DNA from: Ceratopteris richardii | Taxonomy: Eukaryota > Streptophyta > Polypodiopsida > Polypodiales > Pteridaceae | Length of the DNA stretch: 64,000 nucleotides | Direction of reading: 5' to 3' | NCBI GenBank assembly: GCA_020310875.1 | Contig: CM035417.1 | Location: 88,498,940 to 88,562,939 of the forward strand | In this document: positions 1-12,462 of the stretch, in pieces | Numbering within the stretch: the first letter of the stretch is position 1 | How the letters are laid out: every line of letters starts with the position of its first letter | Notes under the pieces: generated by a model | Told to the model about the DNA's origin: nothing | Databases searched by the model: none | What the model saw: the letters and a program-made list of their open reading frames with translations, nothing else | Position numbers and translations under genes: made by a program

Positions 1-150
1 TCCGTTGCATGACATCCATATTGCCGATCCTCTCTTCTGCTTTATACATGGCCACCCTTATCCCTATGGCTCCCTCATGTTCGAGTCCTTCCTACTTCGC
101 TCTTGCCGTTTCCATGATGCCCTCCACCGCAGCACACGTTCACCCCGGTC

Positions 151-1030
151 TTGGCTTGGCTATTCCATCTGCCTAGTGCACAGTCCATCTCACCCAGCCC
201 CAACATTGCCCCTTTCCTCCTTCCACATTCTATAGCCCATTTCACCCCTCCCCCTCCACCACCGGCCGTAGTCATGCCCACACCCCCTAGCTCCCTTCCT
301 CAGGCGTCTACTCCCATCGCAACCTCCACTCCACCCCCCGCTGGGAGAGTCCGTACATGGTTGATGGATTCTTTTCCTGCCTCTATTCCTCCATCGACCA
401 TTCGGTCACCCCCCCGACTGGTGTCACTCAGCCTCTTCCATCTCCGGCCATATCTATTGAGTCTGCCTCCACCTCTCATCCTCATCACTCACCTCCTGCT
501 TCTCCCACTTACCCCCAGCCTACCCCGGCCCCACCCCCACCTGCCTCGCAGCCTTCCATCCCTGATAGCCTCGACGATGATCCTCCTTTCCTGGGTCTCC
601 TTCGTGATGCGAGCCTCATCGCGAGCGATGGAGCCGATGCTGCACGTCTCTCCCTTGATTCTATCTCAGTGATAGCTGCACTACATCAGCAGTATGCTCT
701 GACGATCGACCGCATTCATGCTGCTACAGTGGCATAGTGGTAGATGTCGCGTGATGCATTGCAAGCCATGTAGCAGGACAGAGACCGGTATCAAGATGAG
801 GCTGATGCTGTGACTCGCGCTCTTTTGGAGATCCGCCAGCGTGCGTCCTTAGGCATCTGTGATAGTCCTGCGTGTCGATTGGTTTGCAGGGAGCGCGATC
901 ACCTACGTAGGTACAGGAGCAGGATTTGTGCATGGACTGAGGAGGCAGCCATCATTCCACCCACCTCACCCGACTTACCTCCACCTCGTAGCGATGTTCC
1001 ACCTGGGGAGGGGTCGCTCTTTGCCATTCA
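151..1030 (+). pseudogene. G: proline-rich / helical protein relic downstream of pol
   Basis: The first half codes for a long run rich in Pro, Ser and Thr (for example TPPPPPPAVVMP-like stretches). It is followed by an acidic, Ala/Leu/Ile-rich part with spacing suggestive of helices (around DSLDDDPPFLGLL and LSLDSISVIAALHQQY, roughly 560-740). The same order, proline-rich then coiled coil, is seen in E (4.7-5.7 kb, minus) and K (57.2-58.4 kb, plus). By position it is the 'env-slot' protein of a plant Gypsy element. No transmembrane segment is evident, so an envelope function is not supported. Broken. Confidence 0.5.
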
Positions 1031-1615
1031 TTGGCACTTCATGTACTTACCACTGGATAGAGATTTCCTTGTATTTTTCTGCTATTATATATGAGATTCT
1101 GGTTCTGTGTTATTTGTGTGTTCCTTGTGCATTCTCTCGTTGTTTGCTGGTCGTTTTGTTAATATGCAGGTGTACAGGTTGGTCTCTCTATGGTTGTGAA
1201 TTTCTTTATTTGCCATCCCTCCATATTCTCCCGACTCCCTCTTTTCGCTTTTGCACCGCCTCCCGCCCCCCTTCCCCCCACCAACCCCCGCTCCCCCACC
1301 TCTTTTGCCAACATCCACATACATTTCCCATTCTAGTACATCTACAAATCCATATATTTCATTTTTTGCCCTGCCATCCCCATCCTCTATATATCTCACC
1401 AATTCACCCATTCTTTCACCCTTCCTTCCTTCTCCATTCCGCCCTAACTACACTGCTCGTTATTCTCTGGTGCTTGTTCTTTGCTGCTTCTGGTGGACTT
1501 GGTGGCTGCTCAATGTCTTTTTGAAGTTTTGCAGCTCCATAATCGTGGTGTCCTCTCTGCTTAGAGTTTTGGCTATAGCTCTCTAGGACGGAGAGCACAT
1601 TAGGTGGTGGGCAAC

Positions 1616-2651
1616 TGTTGAGCCCATACAAGTCATATTGGTCAAAGTCAATCGTAGTCAAAGTCAACTATAGTCAAACTCAAAAGGTCAAAGTCAAATT
1701 ACTCAAAGTCAAGATCAAAGTCAACAGGTGCAAAGTCAAAGTGCTAAAGTGCAGGTGTCAAAGTGCACAAGTAGTGCACAATTAATTGTCCACAAAGGTT
1801 AAATTGGAGAAAGTGGGTTGCAGGTTGCAGAGGTATTTCTCTAATTTCCCTAAGGTTCAAAGTGTTTTTAAAGTGTTTTGGAAGGTTCAGGTGAGCCCTC
1901 TCTTATGTGCAAAAGTGAAGACTTAAAAGGAAAATGTGAAGGTATGTGAAGCGGCAGCGTACGCAGAAGTGAAAGTATGGCCCCCCCAATTAAAATTTTT
2001 GGTTTTAAAGTCACTACAGGACAAAATAGGGAGTCATTGGCTACCACTTGTGAAGACAATCTTGGGACATCAAAGTGAGCACCAAGATACTCTTGCAGTT
2101 AGGAGCGTACGTGAATCGACACACTCAAATCAAGGCAAGGACTATTCTTGGACTATCCTAAGTGTAAGCAAGAGTGAGCATAGTCTAAGTGAAGCAAGAG
2201 AGAGAGAAGTGCAACAGACACACAGGGTGCGATGCAGAGAAGTGAAGTGCAAGGTGTGCATGAAGAGTGACCAAGGAAGTGTTCAGAGGAGTGCTAAGCT
2301 AGTCCCCCAAGGATCCCAAGGTCTCATTGAAGTGTGCGCATGCCGACAAAAGGTATCCATCCCTCCCCCTTAGTGGAAGCTTCGTGGAAGGTGTGCACAA
2401 GTGCAGGCTTGGAGAAGGTGAAGGTTTGGTGTAGAGGAGGCCGGCAACAACAAGTCTTTTGGGTATTTGGTATTTTGTAATTGAGCACTCTGTGGGATTT
2501 TGCACAGAAGCATTGGATTGCATTGTGCTTCACATTGTATTTGTCTTATTATAATCAATCGACAGAGGTTTCCAGTGTGTATCTTTCTTCTCTTCTTTCC
2601 CTTTTCTCCTACAAACACTCAAATCCCTTCTTGTCCAAGAATCCCCCAACA
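1616..2651 (+). repeat. G 3' LTR
   Basis: The 1036-bp LTR has perfect 5-bp inverted ends, TGTTG at 1616-1620 and CAACA at 2647-2651. A purine-rich tract lies just upstream. The start is strikingly rich in GTCAA units (see the separate entry). The partner LTR is outside the window, so its age cannot be estimated. The right boundary is supported because element F reading resumes immediately after it. Confidence 0.7.
1632..1760 (-). promoter_or_regulatory. Cluster of W-box-like TTGAC motifs in the U3 of G
   Basis: About eleven GTCAA pentamers lie within about 130 bp at the very start of the LTR; on the minus strand they read TTGAC followed by C, T or A. TTGAC[C/T] is the core bound by plant WRKY factors, and stress-responsive LTRs are known in plants. 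What is seen is a dense, irregularly spaced array; WRKY control is inference. Confidence 0.45.
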
Positions 2652-3791
2652 CCTTGTTGTAATATCTCTTGACTTCGCTCTTTTGATAACCGTTGGCATG
2701 CCCACATAGCTTGCATATTGCGATATATTTTCTAAATGGCCAACGTGTATGCTATGGCTTCAAAAGTGTCTTCTTCATATGTGCTAGTATCTCCTTGAGC
2801 TTCCATCTGCTTGCTCTTCATGCTGGTCATCATCTTGGGAATCTAGACTAGTTTGGTGGGCTTCGTCATCACCGTCTTCATCGTTTGTCATAGTTCAGTC
2901 TTCTTCATCTGAACTTGACACTATTTGTTCTCGTTGCTGATCAAGGGGTGTAGTGGTAACTTTGCCTTTCATATTCTTGTGAGAAAAACTATCCTCTGAA
3001 AACTAAAATTCACTAAAAAAGGTATCTTGCATTTCAAAATAAAATGGAGTAGTAATGGGTTCCCCCTCAAGGTTAGGTATCAGAAAAGTGAATGCATCTG
3101 CACTAATGGTGGTGGGCGGTGCTCTAACTTCTGAGGTGGTGGCTTGACTAGTGGCTTCGAAGGTGAGCACAACACTGAATGTGCCATTCAGTTACTATGG
3201 GACATGACAAACAAATGCGAATTGGGGGTATAGGTGCAGCAGGTTCTGTGGGAGACTACTGAGGGGATGGCTATGGAGAAGGCGACTCAAGGACCTGTAG
3301 GCATGGAATTGAGCCCCGCATATGCTTGCTTGCTCTTGCCTTGCTTGACTTGCATGCCTTCTTGGAGATTCCTTTAAACCGCTTCAACTCATCACTAATC
3401 ATATCATGCTCAATTGGTAAGTCATAGGCCAAACACATGTATACTATTCTTGTGAGGGCACAACAACCATCAATGACATGCTTTCGGGCCCATATTTGTT
3501 GTGCTAAGTATAATTGATCTTGAATCCAACTAGCAAGATTGATTGTTTGAGGGCATGTATGCTAAGTATAACCCGATCCAAATGCGCTTCTGTAGGATCA
3601 TGAAATGATCCTGGGATGGGAAAGAAAACTAGGATAACTTTGGTGTGATGGTAGAAATATCTGCCCACTTCAAAACATCACCCCTTTTCATGGGCTTGGG
3701 AATGAGCCTCTCTCTGTTAGAGTGTGAGTGCCATGGATCTTTAGGGTGGCTTGGATGAGATTGTTAGAGAAATAAAATTTCTTATAAGGGG
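2652..3791 (-). pseudogene. F: relic of the first extra (post-pol) protein, C-terminal part
   Basis: The minus strand matches K block I (54.8-56.6 kb): KIHGTHTLTERG, MKRGDVLKW, the acidic VSSSDEE stretch and TSTYEEDTFEAIAYTLAI. It is interrupted on the right by E and on the left by G. Broken. Its value is comparative: two diverged copies show this protein belongs to the lineage. Confidence 0.7.
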
Positions 3792-4259
3792 TGTTAAAAG
3801 TGCTTCTGTTAAGCCACTTTTAATCTCATTTCTGGGTTCTTGGGATGGACAAGGGTCTGATAGTGCAGAGGCCCTTTGTTTAATTTTCCCAATTTAACAT
3901 TCAAATGAGCAATTAAATATCTTTCGATTCAATGATTATCACTACGTAGTACGTCTACGAAGCGAATCAATAACTATGAATTTGCACAGACTGTTAATGT
4001 TAAATGTAGCGTTACTGTGTTAATGATTAACCAGTGAGAACTTAAGAAACAAAACACAGTACTCAGACTTCGGCAAATCTGCAACACAACAGCTCCAGCG
4101 TGGTTGCCCAGACAGACAGTCTGGCGATTCCCTCCCTTTGTGCTGAACGCCATGCTTGCCTTTTCATTAATCAATAGAAAGTTACATCTATTCGCTATGC
4201 CTTTTCGGTGTGTGCAAATATGAAAAATAAAATTACATATCCAATCCGGCCAGCCAACA
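3792..4259 (-). repeat. E 3' LTR
   Basis: This 468-bp LTR is paired with 17162-17629. It is 3' by the orientation of the coding regions. The inner border begins CTGGCACGCACGG on the plus strand instead of showing a clear polypurine tract; see the finding on the mirrored inner borders. Confidence 0.9.
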
Positions 4260-4707
4260 CTGGCACGCACGGTGGACTCAAACCCAAAACAGAAAATTAC
4301 AATCAAGGCTCATCAATAATGCCCTGGGTATACAAAGTTCTGGCTAATTTAAATGTTCGAGTGATATTTTGCTTTAAGGAGTCCAGTATATCTTTTAAAA
4401 TTTCCGGCTCGACCAGTTGTGCATCAGTACGAACCGAACTAGTAGCAACGACTTGACTCATCAATAATTTCGTTTGCGTCTGCAAAAATGATTCCTGCAG
4501 GTAAAAGTCATTGGCTAGGGCAGCATCTCATCTCAACTTCATATCGGCGATCTGTGCATCAATCCAAGAAAGCCTATCCGCTTGAATGCCTAATTTCTTC
4601 TTGCATCGTTCTAGCTCATGAGCTTGATACTGGATAGTTTTATAATAAGCATCTCGTTCTTTCATAATAGCTTCCAGCTCTTTCTTTAGCTAAATTGTCC
4701 GGCCCGT

Positions 4708-5720
4708 CTATGCATCCAAATCACGACTCTTCTGGAAAAGTTCGACGGACATTGTCTTTAATTCTTCAATGTTCTGCATGGCCAAATCAGCCATTTCCTG
4801 TCCCTTCTGCTCTACGACAGCAAGGTCGGCGCGTGTTTCTTCCAACAGATTTCCTAACGCAACACGAGCATCTTCTTTATCACGCACCATTTGTTCTAAT
4901 TGAACTATTTCTTCATCGCACACAGCTAGGAGAATGGTCTTCTCCTTCAACTCAACAAGTGTGTTGTCCCGTTGAGCAATCAAAATATCTTGTTCTGCTA
5001 ACCGTTCTTGAAGTTGATGGATTTGAGTCTGCAAGGCGTGGTTCTCAGCTTTAACTGCAATTGCTTCTTCTTGGAGTGGAGCAATGTTTGCTTTGAGCAA
5101 ATCAACTTTACTCTGCAACTCCTGCTGAATATTCTGAGTTGCTAGCTTCATCTGGAGGGGTAATTGCTGGGAAAACTGTATAAGAAGGTGGCCCATAGAC
5201 TCCAATTCGGTGAACATGATTGCTGGGGGAGGAAGAGAAGGAGGAGGAGGTTGTGATGAGGAGGCGGAAAGAAGATGAGGGGAGGGTGGTGGAGAGTAAT
5301 CAGGAGAAGATAACTGATGGGTGGATGCCTCGCGGATGGCATTAGAGAGTGCACCAGGAAGAACTTCAACAGGTGCAGAACTGGTAGTTGGCGGAGGAAG
5401 AGGGAGAAGGGCGTTCGACACCAAAATTATTCCGATCTCTATCTGATTTTCTTCCACAACAACTTCAATAATAGCCTCAACAGTGCTAGTCACTTCCTTG
5501 ATTGCATCTGCTTTGACAATGACTGCATCTGCTTAGACTGTGACTACTTTTGCTGGGACCTCCACGGGTGGTGACAAAGAAGTTTGAAAGTCTGTACCTC
5601 CAGTAATTTCGGCTATCTCCTTCACAGCCTCCACATCCGATTGATGAGATTCCTCCCACGATGAGACTTCAGCTACATCATCCATGAAAACATCTTGATC
5701 CGGCTGCTTGAGAGAAGAAG
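4708..5720 (-). pseudogene. E: proline-rich plus coiled-coil protein downstream of integrase
   Basis: The longest open part (4708-5493) codes 261 residues. A Pro/Ser-rich N-terminal stretch (SSPDYSPPPSPHLLSASSSQ, then QPPPPSLPPPAI) is followed from about residue 95 by a long heptad-like helix (for example LQTQIHQLQERLAEQD and IVQLEQMVRDKEDARVAL). There is no signal peptide or membrane segment. It sits between the integrase and the 3' LTR, the env slot of plant Gypsy elements, and mirrors the layout of K block II and the G relic. Function unknown; a self-associating structural role is inference. Confidence 0.65.
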
Positions 5721-5736
5721 ATGGGGCGGACTCGAC

Positions 5737-7165
5737 CTATAAAGAGGTGGCAATAGCGTGGAAGACCTCAACTTCGTGACCCGTAGTGGAACCCTGTACT
5801 TGGCTTTGTGATGGACTAACGCGTCGCCGTTTGCGTTGGTGACTAGACTGCAGGTGATAGGGGTGCAGCTTAGAGCCATTAATCACTTTTGGGAGAAGGA
5901 CACCTGTTAAAGTTGCCAACCAAAAAGTTGCGGGTCCCACTTGTTCAGCAATCCGGTATGGGCCGAACCACCGTAACTTAAATTTTCCGGTAGATCTGTT
6001 AGATTTAGCGTTATAGAGGAGGACCAATTGATTAACCGTAAACACAGGGGTTTTGAGAAAGCGATCATGAGTACGGGCTTGGTGTAGCTGAACTCCTTGA
6101 AGAATTATGAAGCTTTCCAAGCGTTGTTCATCCAATGATTTGAGCACATCCAACCGAAATGGAAAAGATTCTTCCAGCAGCAATTTCTGGGATAAGGCTA
6201 CTCGTAGACTCAACACCACTACTTCCATTGGCACAATAGCTTCCATTCCATAAGCAAGTTTAAACGGAGTCGTTCCAGTAGCTACTTTATACGTGGTCCG
6301 GTATGCCCACAACACTGCAAGTAAGAGCTGGTCCCATCGTTCTGGACATTCCAAGATCAGTTTTTGGAGAATATTCAGCAGAGTCTTATTGGTAGTCTCA
6401 GCCAGACCGTTCGCTCGAGGATAGTAAGGTGAGCTGAATTTATGCATAATCTGAAAAGTCTGAGTCAGCACTTGCATTAAGGCATTTATGAAATGTGTAC
6501 CTTGGTCCATCACTATTTCCAGAGGTATTCCATATCGAGGGAAGACATCCTTCATCAAACATTTGGCCACCAAAACTGCTATGGCATAACGTAAAGCGCA
6601 AGCTTCCACCCACCTAGTGGGATAATCTGTACATGTCAAAATATATCGGTTGTTGGTGAGGGTAGCTGGGGGTGTAATTGGGCCAATGAAATCTAAACCC
6701 CACTTCTGAAAGGGCTCCAAAGGTAGGACAGGTTGGAGAGGAAAGAAATGTCGCTGCAAGGGCTGTCCAGACCATTGACAAACATCACACTGCTGCACAA
6801 ATTTGACCACATCTCTGTACATTGTAGGCCACCATAGCCCACTTTGCAAGATTTTACGATGAGTGAGATCAGCTACGAAGTGTCCTCCAGTGGGTGATGA
6901 GTGAGCCATGGCAATCACTGATGCTGATTCATGCGGAGGGATACATCTGAGTAGGACACCAATCTGATCAATGTAATATAGTTGACCCACAATCAACCAA
7001 AATTGTCGACTGTAGACCGTAATTTTCCAGCACAGAGTAGTGGGAGTATTAGGAGGGAGACAACCATCAGTAAGAAAAGTCATTAATGTATCATACTATC
7101 CAGGTGCAGCAAGAAGTTCTGCAAAATCTTCAGGAGCTACATCGGTTACATAAATAGCCGGCGTT
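5737..7165 (-). pseudogene. E: integrase region
   Basis: Gypsy integrase in order on the minus strand: zinc-binding HHCC part (AHSSPTGGHF, then QQCDVCQ), catalytic core starting WGLDFIGPI, middle acidic motif MDQGTHFINALM, glutamate motif SPYYPRANGLAETTNK, then a C-terminal region with LRWFGPYRIAEQVGPATF, a GPY/F-like module. Only one HHCC module is present, unlike K. Element H separates this region from RT/RNase H. It belongs to the non-chromoviral Tat/Athila branch by overall resemblance. Confidence 0.85.
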
Positions 7166-7170
7166 GTATC

Positions 7171-7503
7171 TGTTGGGGTAAAGGTCCTAAATGACCCCCT
7201 TATTTGTACACATTTGTATAGGCCTTTTATAAGGCTTAATATACTCATTATTTATTCTTTTGGCCAAGTTCAATGTGAACTTGGCCAGGTCTTATAAAAG
7301 TGAACTCAAATAAACTTAGGGCTCACTTCTTTCTTTAGTGAAGCCCCCAAACAAGCTGCCTCTCTCCAAATTCGAATTTCTCTCTCTCCATCTCTGTCTA
7401 TCTGCTGCGTGGGCTGCTCCTTGCACCTCCAGCCCTTCTACTCAGCCAAGGGGGGTATTACCACAGCTGCTGCATCACCTGAGCACATCTCCTCAGCTCA
7501 ACA
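7171..7503 (+). repeat. H 5' LTR
   Basis: The 333-bp direct repeat has a TATA-like motif (TTATAAAAG, 7292-7300). The tRNA-iMet primer site follows three bases after its end. Confidence 0.92.
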
Positions 7504-8215
7504 ATTGGTATCAGAGCCTATATTGGGCCTCAAATCTGCTGCGCAGGTTCTCTACAGCAGCATACACTCACCATTTGGCAAAATCATCAGGTTTCATAGC
7601 GAAGAAAGGGTCCAAAATCTGCTGTACCATCATTTTCAGTGATGTTCCAGCTTTTTGTCGCGAAGAAAGTGATTTTTCTCTGATTTTATCGCGAAGAACA
7701 GGTGTTTTTCAGCAAAATCTCAAAGTTTCCAGCAAGAACAGGTGTTTTTCAGCAAAATATCAGATTTTCCAGCAAATTTCTGAGTTTTTGCAGGTCTTCT
7801 CACTCTCAACTGGCTGAGCACACATAGTGGGAGATACATTTTGCTGTAATTTCTATAGTTTCAACAAAATTGACCTATGTATGAGAAGTTGTGGAGTATT
7901 TTGCCATATTTTCTTGTAAAACAGTGGCAAAAATTAGGGCTTTTGCTCCTACATGCATCTAAAGGCTGAGTATTAGCGTTATGTACATTCTTTGAGGTTA
8001 AAAACAACAAAATTAGTTGTTTTTTAGCATAAATTGGGTTTCTGAAATCTCTGCGCAGAAAATTCAGAGATCAGTTTTGTGCCCAGAATCACCCCATTTT
8101 TGTCCCAAATTGCTCCTGTGACCGTTTGGAGCTGTAGTGCATCATTTTTGGAGGCTGCACTTTGATTTTGGTGCATTTGCCCAAAATTCCAGCAAGGTTT
8201 TTTCATTGTGCAACT

Positions 8216-11200
8216 ATGGCGTCATCCTCCTTAGATGTGAAGAATCTATTTGAGATTCGATGGTTTGAGGGAACAGGTTTTGACTTATGGAACGAGAGAA
8301 TTCAGGGAATCCTCTTCTTGAAGGATTGTGACAGGGCATTGGAGGCAGAGAAACCAGAGGACATGTCGGAAGATGCATGGTTTACTTTGAACAAGAAGGC
8401 CATTATATACATTAAGATGGCTGTATCCGATGAGATTCTAGTAGATCTCAAAGGTTTGACCACTGCTTTTGAGTTATGGGCAAAACTCAAGGCGACGTAT
8501 GAAAATACTACGCCTGTTAACCAAGTACACCTGATGCGGAAGCTTGTTGGCATGCAGCTTGATGAGTCCAAGAGTGCAGCTGAACACTTGTCATCGTTTA
8601 CATGTACTTTGTCACAGTTGCAGGACTCAGGAATGCCTCTTTCGATGATAAGCTTAAAGCCATTTTCTTGCTTATGACATTGCCTGACTCTTGGGAGACA
8701 TTGGTAGTCTCATTGTCCAATAACCCCAACTTGACTTTTGATGGTGTTAGGGGTTCTATTCTTAATGAAGAGATCAGGAGAAAAGCAGGTGGAGAAGGAG
8801 GCAGCTCAGCCAACATGGTTAGAGGCAAGACAGATAAGAAGAGTAATTATGCACAGAGGAATAAGAGTAAACGCAGGGAAAGGGAGAATAGCAGCAAAGG
8901 CAAAAGCAATGATGTGACATGCTATCAGTGTGGCAGGAAAGGTCACAAGAAACGCGATTGCCGCTACTACAAAGCAGAGCTTGATAGGAAGAAGAATTCT
9001 GGAGATAAGAAGAAGGACAGGAAAGAAGACAAGACTGCTGCACAGGACAGCCAAAAGGACAAGGAGAAGGCCAATGTGGCTTCTAGTGTAGTCATAGAGG
9101 AGCTGTCAGATGCAGAGGACATTTTATGCGCTACTTTCTCAGCTGATGACACTCATGCATTTAATCCTTCTCTAAATGTTCATGCACAGGACATGTCAAT
9201 CACTAAGAGTGATGTCATAGATGCTTTGCTGACCGTCAATGATGCCCAACTTGGATAGTAGATTCTGGTGCTTCATTCCATGTGACTCCTATCAAGGAGT
9301 GTTTTTCTACTTTTATTGCAGGCAGCCATGGCCATGTATACCTTGGAAACAATCATGCATGTTCCATTGAGGGTATTGGCACAGTGCATTTCGCTACAAA
9401 TGGCACTAATGAGCTGGTCTTGCATAATGTGCGTTATGTGCTAGGGATCAAGAAGAGCTTGCTTTCTGTGGGTCAAATGGATTTGCATGGTTATAGCATT
9501 CTCTTTGAGAAAGGATCATGGAAAATGACTAAAGGTTCAAGGCTGATTGTGAAAGGCACAAAGAAGGGAACTCTCTATTGCTTGCATGGAAAGGCCTTAT
9601 CAGGCAAGTTCATTGCTTTGGCTGAAGGTCACTCCCATATGGAGTTGTGGCATAAGAGACTTGGCCATATGAGCCAAAAGGGTCTCACTAGGCTTTGTAA
9701 CTTAAAGAAGCTTGATGCTAAAGGCACAAAGCTTGACTTTTGTAATGAATGTCAATATGGAAAGCAAGTAAAACGTTCCTTTTATTCTGGTGTGTCTCGT
9801 AAGTCTTGTGTACTTGATCTTGTTCATTCTGATGTATGTAGCATGCCCACCAAATCTATGGGGGGTGCTTTATATTTCATCTCCTTTGTTGATGATTTTT
9901 CTAGAAAATTTTGGGTTCAATTGCTTAAATCAAAGGATGAAGCATTTGCTGCGTTTAAGCGTTTTCATGCATTTGTGACCACCTAAACAGGTAGAAAGCT
10001 GAAATGCTTGCGTACGGACAATGGTGGTGAGTATACAAGTGCTGAATTTCAGAAATTTTGTGAAAATTTGGGCATTAAGAGGGAGCTTACTGTTCCATAC
10101 AGCCCCTCTTCTAATGGTGTGGCTGAACGTTACAATAGGACACTTTGTGAGAGGGTGAGATGCATGCTGTCCATAGCTAATCTCCCTCATGGATTTTGGG
10201 GAGAGGCACTCAAAACTGCAGTACATGTGTGCAATAGATCCCCTCACATGTCTTTAAAAGGTGACATCCCTGAAGAGGTTTGGTCTGGCAAACCTGCTTC
10301 ATATGATCACTTATGTGTCTTTGGCTGCGAGGCATTTGTGCATATAAGGCCTGAGCTGAGAAACAAGCTTGATGCTAAGTCCATTAAAGGCCTCTTCATG
10401 GGATATGGTGAAGAAGGTGAAATGGGCTACAGGATTTGGATACCTCAGCTCAAGAAGGTCGTACGCAGCCGGGATGTTGTTTTTAATGAGGCACGGCTGC
10501 TTCAAAACAATTGTGCCTCAAAAGATAACCATAAAAGGGTAAGATTTCAACATGACCAGCCACCTGTTAGGTCCAATTTTGACCCTCAGGATGCACCACA
10601 AAAGAACTGAAAATGTTGACGATCCAGTGGTTTTTGAGCCAGAAGATGTTGGACAGCAAAATGAGGCTCCTGAAGGGCATATGCAGCCTAATAATAATGC
10701 TGAAAATGGTGCTGGAAACAATGGACAACAGCCTAATAATAATGATTTGATCATACCACCTGATGTAGACCCATTGCCTGACAATGTGGATCATTGGGTG
10801 AGAAGATCTACTCGTCTTAGAAGGAATGTGAGTAGATTTGATCCTTCATTGCATTACATTTTGTTGACAGATGAAGGTGAGCGTCTGACATACAAAGAGG
10901 CAAAGGCATGTGAACACAGCAGCAAGTGGGAGCTTGCTATGCAGGAAGAGATTAAAGCTTTGCATGCTAATGATACTTGGGATTTGGTTGAATTACCCAA
11001 AGAAAGGAAAGCCATTCCTAACAAATGGGTGTATAAAATCAAAACAGTTGATGGAAAACCCAAGTACAAAGCAAGGCTGGTTGCAAAGGGATATGCCCAG
11101 ACCAAAGGCATAGATTTCCAAGAAGTATTCTCTCCTGTGGTGAAGATGACCACTTTGCGAGTGTTATTTGCAATAGTAGCTGCTCTTGATTTGGAATTAG

Positions 11201-12427
11201 ACCAAATGGATGTACATACAGCTTTCTTGCATGGTGATGTTGTTGAAGAGCTTTACATGAAACAGCCAGAGGGGTTTGTTATTCCTGGAAAGGAACATTT
11301 GGTATGTAAGCTCAATAGAAGCTTGTATGGGCTGAAACAAGCTTCTAGACAATGGTACAAGAAGTTTGATGCTTTCATGCTCAAACAAGGGTAATAAAAG
11401 AAGCCATGCTGATCACTGTTTGTATATGAAAACTGATGTAGATGGCAGCCCTATTATTCTTGTCTTATATGTTGACGATATGCTGATTGCTGGTAAGAAA
11501 AGAGACATCACTGATGCTCTTAAAAAGCAGCTGAAATCTGCTTTCTCAATGAAAGACCTTGGGGCAGCAGAGCATGTCCTTGGAGTGAGGATTAGAAGAC
11601 AAAGGGACCAGCACATATTGTATTTGTCGCAGGAAAAATACATTGAAAAGGTGCTGGACAGATTTAACGTGGCTGATGCAAAGCCTCTTGGAGTGCCATT
11701 CCAGCCATATGTTAAAGTTTCCAAGGAATATTGTCCCAAAACACAAGAAGCAATCAATGACATGCAAAATGTGCCTTATGCTTCAGCTTGTGGCTCACTT
11801 ATGTATGCTATGGTTGCAACTAGGCCGGACATTGCCCATTCAGTGGGAGTTGTGAGCCGGTTTATGGCCAATCCAGGCAAAGCTCATTGGAAAGCAATAA
11901 AGTCCATTTTGAGGTACTTAAAGGGGACCAAAAATAAATGCATTTGCTATGGCAAAGACCCATTGGAGCTGAAAGGCTTTTGTGACTCTGACATGGCTGG
12001 TGATGTGGATACACGTAAATCCACAAGTGGATACATATTCACTCTTGTAGGAGGTGCTGTTTTATGGTGCTCAAGGCTGCAAAAGATTGTTGCTTTGTCC
12101 AGTACAGAGGCTAAATACATTTCAGCCACTGAGGCTTCCAAGGAAGCCATATGGCTGGCACGATTATGCAGTGAGTTTGGCTTGTCAAACAAGGCACCTA
12201 TGCTTGGCTGTGATAGCCAGAGTGCCATATGTTTGGCAAAGAATGCCATGTTTCATGCACGCACTAAGCATATTGATGTGCGATATCACTTCATTCGAGA
12301 AGTGCTTGAGGATGGCCTTATCACACTTCTTAAGGTTCATACATCACAGAATCCTGCAGATGTTCTCACTAAGTGCTTGTCTAAAGCACAACATGAGCTA
12401 TGTATACAGATGGTGGGAGTCACGTAG
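8216..12427 (+). pseudogene. H: gag-pol coding region
   Basis: Gag starts MASSSLDVKNLFEIRWFEG, in the style of UBN2-type Copia Gag. The zinc knuckle CYQCGRKGHKKRDC is at about 8918-8960. The protease active-site region is near 9255. The integrase runs about 9640-10250 (HKRLGHMSQKGL, CNECQYGKQ, VHSDVCS, RTDNGGEY, SNGVAERYNR). RT is about 10950-11560 ([24 protein letters not shown]) and RNase H about 11970-12400 (KSTSGYIF, CDSQSAICLAKN, HARTKHIDVRYHF). Broken; no function is expected from this copy. Confidence 0.9.
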
Positions 12428-12462
12428 CTTAAAGGCGTCATTTATGCCTTTAAGTGGGAGGT

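Larger units (their letters stand above)
1..2651 (+). mobile_element. Element G: Gypsy-type LTR retrotransposon, 3' part
   Basis: This is the 3' end of a plus-strand LTR element whose 5' part lies outside the window. It holds a proline-rich/helical coding relic (about 150-1030), a pyrimidine-rich stretch, a purine-rich tract at about 1602-1611 (polypurine-tract position) and one LTR at 1616-2651. The sequence right of the LTR, starting CCTTG, resumes the reading of the older minus-strand element F, so G is inserted in F; the left target duplication is off-window. Broken, with several breaks. Gypsy-type is inferred from the downstream protein, which resembles those of E and K; no pol domain is visible here. 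Confidence 0.7.
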
